From Acanthopleura granulata (lineage: Eukaryota > Mollusca > Polyplacophora > Chitonida > Chitonidae): a stretch of 64,000 bases of DNA. Shown here one piece after another: positions 25,938 to 37,900 of the stretch. The translations under genes and the position numbers were made by a program. The notes under the pieces are model-generated. The model searched no databases. It saw only the letters and a program-made list of their open reading frames with translations, and was not told the DNA's origin. The number at the start of each line of letters is the position of its first letter. The first letter of the stretch is position 1. The DNA lies in contig JABBOT010000080.1 of assembly GCA_016165875.1 (NCBI GenBank), forward strand, positions 5,996,759 through 6,060,758, in the 5' to 3' direction.

Positions 25938-28900
25938 CTTAAAATAAAGGACAACAAAAAATATAACCAAAGTTATTTCAGATTAAAAGATGATTAACAG
26001 ACTTAACAAGCACATTATAAGAAAATGCCCATGCCTGTTTAAGTCTGCTTGGACCCCTCTTCTAAAATAACTTTGGTTATATTTTTTGTTGTCTTTTCTT
26101 TTGAAGTATAACAGAACTGTCTCGTAATCAGAAGGAAAACAGCCGATTTACCACTCCAACATGGCAAAATGTTGAACTAGGAACAGGTGACGTCAAAGTG
26201 GACACAGATGCCTTCTCGGGTGGTAGAATTATGTCATCCTTGATTTGTTAAAATTGATAGCATGGTAACCCATTTGATTTTCCCCACGTGGGCGTTTTAG
26301 CTTACTTTGAACTGCCATATCTCTGTTATCCTATGTCACAAAAATAAAAAGTCTAATATGTATCATCTTTAACACATGCCTGATACATACCTTTGATGCC
26401 TCAACTCCTACAGGTATCCAGTCTGGGTAGGCAAAGTGGACGGACTCGGAGATGCTGTAACCACAGCTGACAGTGGCTGTGTGGCAGTTGGAGAAGACCA
26501 CCATAAACTGACCAGACTTCTGCACACACCTGCCCAGTGACACACCTTTTTGTGACAGAGCATCCGGAGACACCTGTAACGTGCAATGTATGAAGTATGA
26601 CAGCAGAAGACCACAACAAACTGACCAGACTTCTGCACACACCTGCCCGGTGACACACCTTTTTGTGACAGAGCATCTGGAGACACCTGTAACGTGCAAT
26701 GCATGATGTATGACAGCAGATCACCATAAACTGACCAGACTTCTGCACACACCTGCCCAGTGACACACCTTTCTGTCACAGAGCATCCGGAGACACCTGT
26801 AACGTGCAATGCATGATGTCTGACAGCAGGAGAAGGCCACCATAAACTGACCATGCTTCTGCACACACCTGCCCAGAGATACATCTTTGTGACACAGCAT
26901 CTGGAAACAATTGCAAAATTCAAGAATATCTATGCACACCTGTCAGATAGCAGATATTTCTATGGGTCTGGGAAAACCTGAATAGGGCTTAGTCTCATAC
27001 TTTCCCACATGTGATGTGTGGGCTTACATCCCATATACACTGGCATATATTGCTGGAAGGCTAAGTGGTCTTTAAGCTTACTTCAACAAAGCATCCCCCC
27101 CATTCCCCCACCACCCCCACCCCAAAGAATGGTTGGAGCAAGAGAGTCTACAAATTGGTATAAAATTTCACCTTTCATACTTCGTGTGTTTTTCATTAAA
27201 TTTTCTTCAATAGACACAGCAGCAATTTGCAGTGTACATGTAGCTGTGAGTTTCCTGAATCATATACTCATGACAAAAAGGAGGAGGAAAAGGAGGAGTT
27301 TCGTTACCATGACAGTGTCTTCTGACAGCCAGGTGTCCTTGTCAGTCACTAGGTCTGGGACGATGGTGGTCAGGGCAGACTTGAATTTCTCCTCTTCACT
27401 CTGTGGAACACTATACCTGTGAACATCACAGAAACAAACCAGTCAAAGATGTACAAGTACATGCATGCATCAATGGAACAAAATGTTTTTGGAAATAAAT
27501 ATAATATCAGATTAACATATAAAAAGCTGTGGCAAGGAAGACTACAGCAGAATACTATAATAATTGTTTCTCTCCATTTTGTTAATAACATTTACTCCAT
27601 ACTTGTATTACACATTCAACCACAAAATGAACCTTTGAAACACAGAATATGACAGAACAAACTGACACTGACATCCCACGTGGCATTTCCAGTGTGACAC
27701 GATGTTATCTATACTTCAGTACCTTTATAACATTTATTTATATCTGATAGTTGTTTAACACAGGACCATAATTAAAAGCATGTTTGTTATGGGTAGTTCG
27801 ACCGATTTTCCAAAAAAGGACTGTCTGCGGAAGTTTTCATAAGGATTTACATGGAATTTATTTTTCACATTTTCTCTCCATGTTAGTTTCTTTAAAATCC
27901 TTATTTATTTCATTAGCAAGTGTAAAACCTGAGCCTCTGATCAGACAGTAGCTCTACTGGTTGGAAACAAATTATGCATGTATAATGGACACTGGACAAT
28001 CAGAACTGAAAATCAACACTACAAAATATGTATTTGATTCACCTGTACCAAGTTTTCTTCAAACAAGATAAAAACTGTAACAGTAACTAGTTCCATTTTG
28101 AAAGAAATTAACATATGTCATATAAACAGATAGACAAACGATCAATGTAATCGAAAATTCATAATACAATTTATGTATCTTAATGTTTCATTGAAATCAG
28201 TCGAAAACTGTAGGAGGGGGAGCATTTTGAAAGATACATGTATCAACCAATCATTAAAATGAAATGTAAAATCAATAATACAAATTATGTAGGTTGATGT
28301 AGTCTATACTTGAGTAAAGTTTCACTGCAACTGAACAAAAACTGCAGAAGTAGCATTTTGAAAATGTCAACATATTCTCGAATAGACAGACAGATGGACA
28401 ACCAATCATCGAAATGGTAAAACTGTAGGAGCAGTGTTTTGAAAGATACATAGATATTAACATATAACATAACACTGAACTGGAAAATTGATACAACGAA
28501 TTATGTATCTCGCTGTAGTCTACACTTAAGTTTCATTGAAATTGGATCTGTAGAGTCAGTAGCAAGTTGTGAAAAAACACTTCATTCTTAGCTGTTAAGA
28601 CGCAGTACTCGTAACCTACATCTTTACAGACAGACAGAACCAGTGACATATTACGTAATAGAACAAGGGAGTATTCTGCTCAGGCAGACTTGTTTTAGGC
28701 GTGCGGAGTTTATCACAGTCTTACCAGACAGTGTCTGCCCCAGTGTGTAGATACTGGATGTACGGGAGAAGATGGAGATCCGTGGACCAGCAGGAGGTGG
28801 TGAACAACATCCCGATGTGGAGAGTGGGGATTGTAACACCTGAACAAAAAGAAACAATATTTAACAGGTGACAATGAGCAACTTCCCAAAGTGGAATGTG

Positions 28901-31900
28901 GGGATTGTAACACCTGAACGAAGGAAAACAGTAACAGATGATAATAAACATCATTCTGACATGCAGTGCAGGGATTGTAAAACCTGAATGAAGAAAAACA
29001 ATAACGCAAGAGAAAATTTATTTATACTGATGCTAGGTGATAAGAAGTGTAAGGTTATCCTTGTTACATGTACAGTTTGTATTATTCTCCAGTTTTACTA
29101 ATTTTATAGTCAGTTTAACAGAAGGCACCAAACCCATTATCACTTTCAGGCACTGCAGGGGACAGGCACAGTTGGAGTAAAACAATGAGCCAATGATTCC
29201 TTACCAAGAATCTCTCTGTGCAGTTCTCTGAAAGCAAACTCACTGTGATGATACACTAAATATATGTATGAGAAATGAAAGCCTGTACCTGTCACTGGAC
29301 CCATGGATCTTAACAATGCCTTGGGGTTCTGGGGTAAAACATTGAAGTTCCAACCATGCCTACAAAAAAAAAAAAAAAAAAACGGAAGTTGCAAGTTATT
29401 TTACAACATGCACATTTACCTTCAGGTAAATTATATGTATTACCCTACATTGAAGCCAAATATTCTAACACCTCCACATGTAACTTACTCGACCTAACCA
29501 GCATTAGTTTATTCCACATGACTGAGGTTAAAGTGTCACTATGGTCACAACAGAAACTTGGAAGAAATATTAGAATGACATCATGGAAATTCTATGGAAT
29601 ATTTCGTCGATTAACGTTTTCACGAGTCTGAAGGGCGTGTGGAAATATTGATCTTTGAGATAAAATATCATTTAATTTATCACAATGAAGAGCATTCCGG
29701 ACGACTTTTGTTGAAGTAATACCAGTACTTGGGCCAAACACACCACATTTTCACGAACGCTTTGCCACTGACTGTGCAGCCGAGACCAAGCTCGGATCGA
29801 GGCCCTGACCACGCAGACAAAAACTACTCGCCTCGACCGCTGGATAATCATTTTCAATTCTATTTGCAAGGTTTTACAATTTAATTGTTTCAAAAGGATG
29901 TTACAAGAAACTTTATACATGATGTTGTGGTTAACTGCTGAATCATTAGAACAGAAAAGTTACAAGCCTTGCCATCCACCGGTGCCAGAATCCTTGGCTC
30001 CGTAGGTATACAGAAAAAATATCAAAGGCTCGAGACTGTATCACTTGCCTGTTTTGCAATTACACTAGACTATTAAAGGCAGTTAGACCAGGCAGTTCTC
30101 TGACATAATATGCTTTGGAACTGCTTGTTGTTTGGTCAGTGTTTAATTCTCCAAGTGGAATGCACAGGCCCAGAAAGTCGTGAATTCCCAAATTACCTTG
30201 AACATGGGGAGTCTCTGCGTACTGGGAAGGCACTGCCCTGAGACCTGGTGTCAACATGTCCACACTGTACTACTATGTGACCTTGACCCTCCTGTACAAG
30301 CTTCCAGTACTCACACTGCAATGTGCACAGATGAACTTTATCAAACAATGTTAACAATAAAGTTAAATACTGGTATTACTGAGTTCCCATGCTGCACAGC
30401 TCGATTTACTGCTGCATTACCACGTTCACAATAATTTATTACTGCATTACCATTGTGCTCCCCTCAATTTATTACTGTGTTACCATATACTGCTCACCTC
30501 AATTTATTTCTGTATTGCCATGGTGCTCATCTCAATTTATTACTGTGTTACCATATAGTTCTCACCTCAATGTATTACTGCATTGCCATAGTGCTCACCT
30601 CAATTTATTACTGTGTTACCATATCGTGATCACCTCAGTTTATTACTGCATTACCATGGTGCTCACCTCAATTTATCACTGTGTTACCACATAGTGCTCA
30701 CCTCAATTTCTCGCTGCGTTACCATGGTCCTGCCTCCCCAAGTCACTACAATACTATCATAGTACAAGTGCATTACTTACTTCGATTTACCTATGTGTTA
30801 TGATGTTTAATACAGACTAGCCTAAATTTATTACTGTTCTCATGGTTCTCGCCAGAATTCCTTAAATCCTGTCACAGTTATTGTTTTCATGATGTCTTCT
30901 TTTCTTCTAATGTCTTCATGATACACGCACCCAATCCCAATTACTATCACTCAATGTAACTCAACTTGTTCACGGCTTCTCCTCAATTAATCACGGCACC
31001 CTCAAACTACTAACCTCCACCTGTTCCGCAGAAGGTTCTTCCTTGAACCACATGGAGACAGTGTTCCGTGCCACACGATTGAAGTCTCCCAGTGACGTGG
31101 ATCTTCCCTATAAGCACACAGGTATGGCACATTGAGTCATGCTGACTTACATCTAACTACAAAATAAATCTCCGTATGTTTGTCTGTCAGTCAGTCCCTC
31201 CATTTTCTCCACAACAGTTAACTCGATCAACTTCACACTTTTGGGGTGAATTGACGAGAACCTTAGAAATTGCAGTGATGAGTATTAAAAAAAACTGACA
31301 AATGCATGACGCAAATGAGGCAATGATGACTTCACAAATGTTTCGCTTTCTGCATATATGAATCATTTTCAACAAGCACTGCACTAAATGTATATGTAAT
31401 TTAATAATCCAACTGAAAACATTAAACATAAACCATGGATAGCCATCAATTACAGAAATGGCTAGGAGATGACATTCATATTCCCAACGTTATTTTTTTT
31501 TCTCTTTTCTTTCTTCTTTAAACTAAAGTCTCACTGATTTCTATTTTATTCACAGGGACATTCCTGTGTTTCTTTCATCACCTTGACAACGGAATCATCC
31601 ACGGTTTTCTGTGCTTTCAGCTTCTTCTGTCTCTCCATCCAGACCTGATGTTCCAGTTTTGTTTTTTCCTCATATGACAAGGTATCATATGACAGAAGGT
31701 ATTTACAGTAAGCATCATACAACTTTGTGGCTCGATCTTGGGCCTATAATGAGAGAGATAGGTCTCTGTAGAAATAGCAGGTTTCCCACCGGACATCTAG
31801 CAGTACGGTTAAATGATTGACTCATACTTGTTTAACATCACATCAAGAATTTCTCACCTGGGAAGGTCTGTCATCAACCTGCAAAGTCGTGGGTATCTCC

Positions 31901-34900
31901 CGGGCTCTGCCCAGTTTCCTCCCACTATAATGCTGGTCGCCGTCACACAAGTGAAATATTCTTCAGTACGGCACAAAACACCGATGAAATAAATAAATAA
32001 GTAAGAATTTTCACGGATATATTGAAACTTTACCAATGAAGGAAACAGGAATGGCCAGGGTACAACACATACCTTAGGCAAGTCACATGTACTGATAAAA
32101 CTATCCCAAATTCAAAAATCATCCTACATCATGGTCTTTCACAAGGGCTAAAACTTACAAGTTTCGGAATCTTCATTGCATCAGCGACCTTTATCCACGT
32201 CTTCTTGTCGCCAACATTTTGGGCCCCTCCAAACACTTGCATGGTTTGTAGTAACTTGGGCAGGTCCACCTCTATCCCACCAATCTGTACATGGTCATCA
32301 AAACAGGTGAGACAGGATTATTACATGTAGGCCTAGTTAATGAAGATGAACAATAGGGCAAAGGTACATGGATGTTTAGCACTAACTTGCAATCTACACA
32401 AATACATGCTTTGTATACCGCCATAGACTCGCAATCTCGGGGACTGATTCCACAAAGTAATTTTACACTTACAGTAAATCTTTAAAAACTGAACTGAAAT
32501 TATAAATTCTTGAAATTATGAAATAAAGGCATGGATGGTGCACATGTATCATGGCGAAACACAAGTGACACAATTTTAAAAACCAGCAAGTATCAAATAA
32601 GCTGTAAAATTTAGTTTAAAGGTTTCTACTTCAGTCCAAAATTTAGGAATCAGCCGTTGTCTTTAAATCACAAACAGTAGTAACAATTACAGGAAGTTTC
32701 TCAAGTAATGTACATCTGGAAAAATGATTGAATATTTCGACATTTCGCTTGGCCATATGAATCATCAGATGAAAAGGGTCACATTAAACTAAGTCTTCGT
32801 TTTTAGAGTGTAAACTACACCACGTACATGTGGGTAAAATCAGAGGGACACATACCACAGACTTGTGTAAGAAAGAGACAGTGCATAGTTTTCAATGTCA
32901 AGCCCACAAATAAGCATCCTCAAGGACAGTGTAAGGCATCAAAGTCCATACTGTCATGTGAAAACTATATGCTGAATGACAAAATTCACATGAAATTTAA
33001 CATACAGAATATTCAAAACACTAGTTGGATTGAAAGGGTTTTTGAAATTTGTGAGTCATCAACACGTTATTTGCAGACTGGCAGTACTGAAAGACCTCAT
33101 AAAAACCATGAAATACAGATTAGTTGTAGTTGCAGCCCTTGGAGTAGTTGACCTACCAGAGGTGGTTGATCAAGCTCCACATTAATGGAGGCCAGGTGTT
33201 TGCGGATACACTCCATCTGTTGGACATTTGGTCCCCACCTGAAACAACAAACAGGTGACATACAGGTAAATTCCACAGGTCAGGCACAGGCTGGCACATA
33301 GACTACCAAAAGTTTTGCAATGAGAAGATATGTACATCGTGGCAGAGTGATAATGTATTTCTTCAAACTTTTTTCATGTTTGCAAGGTGTTTACTCAAGC
33401 ATATTCTGAAGGCATTATTCTGTGTTGACTGTTAAGATTATACTTTTTGTGAAGACCTGAAACTGGCCAATTCAATCAATCCAGCTTTGTCTCAAACATC
33501 AAATTAAAAATGTGCATAAATTGAACGAAAAGTTGCTCTATCATATGCGAAAAGGTTGAGGAATTAGGGTAAATAAGTCACATTTTTCCCCCAGGAAGAC
33601 AATGTTAAAGTCAAAATGTTGAGATTGTCAAATGAATTTCTTCCACACTGCTTTGCTTACATGTATTTATAATGCCAAGCTGTTCAGTGGATCAATTCAT
33701 TTATGGTGGAGTGAATTACACAGATGCCATCTGGCTTAGTGTTGCTCACTAAAATACACAGGATCATATTAGATGTATATGTCTTTCTAGCTCCTCAGTG
33801 AAGCAGATCTTTAAAGGAAGAGGTAGCAAATCAATAATAAGCAGTATTAAAACAAAGCCCAAGACTTTTGCTTATTAATGATATAAAATTCAAATTTTTC
33901 TGTCATTCACGTTGCTAGAAAAACATGTTTACACACATGGCATTACACAAACGACATGCCTTCCATTTGTTTGCTTCCTCAATGTTTGAGGCCCTGCCAC
34001 CATTAGCCAATCAGAACGCTTTTTAAAAAAGCCCTTGAAAAGTGAGCAATGTATGGGAAGCACCATAGACTTTTATCTCAATGCCGACAAATGTTAATAC
34101 CACAGTGGATTTTTAGTGATTTCTAACTAATGACAGGCACTCAAATTAACATTCAGGAGTAGACATTTGACATTAAACTTATTTCACTTGGCTAATGGTA
34201 AATTTTTAGGTTTTTCACTTTTTATCTATCTTTAAAATAACATTTTATCACATCGGTAAAATGTTTAACCCAGGAAGCATATACAAGCATCTCGTCCAAA
34301 ATGAAGGAAGCGTGCAAGTTTCTCTTACAGGCAATAGACAATGTTCAATCTGACACTTAGACTCTTCCAAATAAAGGTTGAACAGGTTGTTGTCAAACAT
34401 ATCCTGTGTCTATATCAAATTAATAACAGAGCATATCAAGCTTAATGCCTAAGTTCACACGCACAAAAACACAATATTGCATGACCTCTTCGGACGTATC
34501 CAGCGTACGAGGTTGAAAGAATAAGGATAAAGTTTCATGCCTTCAGGTAGGACTTTATCAAATCTGACCTTTCTTTGAGATCGCCTGTGGCCACTGTTGT
34601 GCCTTCAATGGTAGGACGCATCAGGAAAATGCTGGACTGGTACATCATGACAAAGTTGATGGGGTTACAGCGCTATTATTTTACCCCTTAAAAAACAGGC
34701 CAAAATATCTATATATTAACATTTTCCGCTAAATTTCTGATGTGCTTGTAAGGAAATGCCATAGATATATGCAAGAAAAACAGCTGAGCCGACTGTTTGA
34801 GAACTCAGCCTGCCACCTCGTCCTCAAACAGTTGGCCCACCGTCTTTTGTTTTTCTTTCATTTTCGCAAAATAGCGCAGTGAGGAGTTTGCGTAGTGCTT

Positions 34901-37900
34901 CCCTGGTTTATCAGATTGGTCCTGAATATGGCTGCTTTAGCAAAACCACCGAAACGTATGGATTTTTTAATGTTTTCCACAAAACAGAAGTGATGGGAAA
35001 GTTTTGCACTTGGATAACGAAAATAGAGCAGCTTTTACGACTTGCAACAGTGATATTCATTATTCACTGCCTCTTCCTTTAAATACTTTAGATACTGTGA
35101 TATGAAAAACCAATATATCACTCACCAGCACATACTCTGTAAACTATTCTACAAACAGATGTATGCATACATGTACATAGAGTATAGCAGAAACCAGTCA
35201 CATGCAGCTCTACATGCATTTGCCTCACCTGTTTTGCATCTTGTGGATATACTGCAACTGACTGGTAAAGCGTAACTCATCATTCACCTTACACTCAGGC
35301 TGTGGATACAAGATCACAATAACTTAATAAAGCAATGTCACAGTTGTCTTTAAACGTAGTTATTATTTTGTATTTTGAAGAAATTTTCACTGTATGAGGA
35401 CATAGTCTCTTTTATGGGTGAAAGAATCCACCAACATTGGGTAAGTTACCAAAAACTTCCGTAAATGTCTGTGTGATGTACAGACTTGCTTGCCATACTG
35501 GTTCAAGGCAAGCGGTATTCAGCTAACACCACACGAGTCCTGCAATCTGCTCATTGTCACCACAGCCCTAAGATCTTGGGCAGACAACCTGAGGTTTACT
35601 CGACTAAGGCATTCCCTTCTGCAGAAAAATTTCCATAAAGGTGCTCGTTTTGTTTAGAACTTTTTTCAGACAATTGTTAAATACTGGTAAACCAAATGTA
35701 CTGCAGGAACAAATCCTCAAATATCTGGCAGGCTTCTGAATGAATTAACATGCAACAATGGCAACAATATCCGTCTTTTATCGTGAGATATAAAGCAAAT
35801 GACTTCAATACTAATTCAACGACTTCCGTTTTAATTTTTATATTAGTGAAACTAAACAAACCACAAATGTAACGATATACTTTTCTGATGACAATGAAGT
35901 CAACATTTCTCTGTAACAATGCAAGTGCATGTACATTTGGACCCACTGTTAAATGGAAAGACCACTCAAAAGTGAAGTTATGCGACAACAAGCAAAATCT
36001 GAACTCCCCTCACTGATTTTCTTCAGATTTTTTCATTACCAAATCAAATGTAGTGAATCATTTTGATTGCATGGTGGGTTTTGCAGACCATATTGATAAC
36101 GCGTGTCAACAGTGACGTCATGCCGTCTTTCCTCTGGCTCTATCAAAAGCAGGATCTCGAAATCGCATTAGCTTTTCCTTACAAAGGCACACATTCCAGG
36201 ACTATGGTTCCCAAGAACTTTCCTCAGAGCTGAACATAAAAGATTTACAAATAGATCAATATGGTCTTAACACCCACTAAGAATCCAAAATTTTAGACTG
36301 TTTTCAATTTGGTAATTTGGTAAGCTATTTTCAGGTACATTTTATAATGGTATTTTTTCCCACCATGACTTTCTTTTTTTCGGGGTCTTTCCCTCATTAA
36401 AAGACAGGATGCCCATGTTACAAGATAGGATGTCAAAAAGTTGACTGACCACCCAATCTACACTCACCTCCTGAACAACCAAGGACATCCAAAAATTTCT
36501 AATTTGACTCTTCAACTATAGGCCTACTTCCAACCCGAACCCCTCTGTAACGTCACTTATATTCAGCTCACCTTCCACGAGGCAGGGGGGACAACTCTGC
36601 ACATTCCATATGGCTCAGCTTGGCTTCGTATGGAGGCTATGTACTGATGGGGGTCCTGGAAATCTTTTGCACTGGGATAGAAGGTAGGTACCTGTACAAT
36701 ATGACCCTCATCCTCTGGGTCTGGGAAATGAGTAGGGGTGTCAGCTTTCTCCTTAGATGGGGTGCCACCGAGAGCTGGGAGGGGCAAACAAACAGAAAAA
36801 TATGGTATACATAAATAAGTTTGAAACCAACATCAGGGTAACATATACTTGTCTATGGATAGCACTAGCCAATCAGAATCTGTGTGTAACCAGGAGCTGG
36901 CAGAATTCTGAATATAAAGGTGTGTGGCTAAAAGAAAGCAGCTAAATTTTGAATACACGTGTCTTGCTGACAGATGGTGTGCATTTGCCCTAGCTTTTGA
37001 ATCTAGTGCACATGCTGATATATTGGGAAATATTGGAAAATAGGGTTTTAGACAGTTTTGTGTTGAATTTTCATGAAATGAATTGAGTTTTTGATACACT
37101 GGTAATGAGAAAATATTGAATTTTCTGACTTGTTCAAATTGAGATTCTAAAAACAAAAAGAAAAGTTGCCCAGAAAAATCCCTGTGATGTGTAAAATTCA
37201 TTTTTCTTCTGTTCCAGGTACTCACATCTGGGTCTACCTCGGCGCCTAGATCCTGGAACGCTGGATTTGACGTCAGAACGACGCGGCTGCTTGTTGTCAA
37301 TGCTCTCCCTGACTTTGGCGGCTTTGGCCTGTCGTGCTTTTCTAGCGATAGCCGAAGACGCATCCATATTCACCTCGACTTTCACTTTCTTACTCTGTTG
37401 CTGCTTCTTAATATTGGATAGTTTCCTGGATGCAGCCATTTTGGCCAAAGACGCAGCCACAATTTTGCGTCGACTCTCCGACTTTTTGTCACGTACTTTC
37501 TTCGTCAAAGATGTCTTCTTGCTCTGCTTGGACACCTCTAAATCATCCACGCTCTCCAAGTCATCGTCCATATCCTCTGCGTAGTTCTTTGACAGTGTCG
37601 CTCGCCTTTTCTTCCTCACATTGGACGTCCCCTTTTCTTGAAGCCTTGTGACCTTCCTGCCGGAGGGAATCATTTCCTTGCCTTTCGCTTTAACCGACGA
37701 ACTCTTCTTCTCACCACCTTTCTTGACCGCCAACATTTTCTTTGCTGGTCTGACAGTTGGTTTTGTTGGACTTTCTAGTCTCGGTTGATCTTTCCCCTTT
37801 GTTACTTTAGACCTCTGTTTGACAGGCTGATTAGGTTTAGGAAGGGTCAACAGTTTGCCACGTCGACTCAAAGTAGTTTCTTTGGAATCCCTTGACTGGA

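Noticed and set aside
26408..26923. A 171-codon minus-strand open frame spanning the JARID2 exon 17 repeats
   Set aside because: It is an artefact of the tandem acceptor units read in two frames. Only the 26391-26573 part is real coding sequence.
30389..30694. A 101-codon plus-strand open frame rich in Tyr and Cys
   Set aside because: It is the 68-bp minisatellite translated; its periodicity keeps the frame open.
31140..31300. A possible degenerate LINE-like or simple repeat with TGTCTGTCAGTCAGTC
   Set aside because: The motif is common low-complexity sequence and I could find no second copy in the window.
36833..37363. A 176-codon minus-strand open frame
   Set aside because: It overlaps JARID2 exon 6 in another frame and continues into the intron; the conserved AT-hook frame is the true one.
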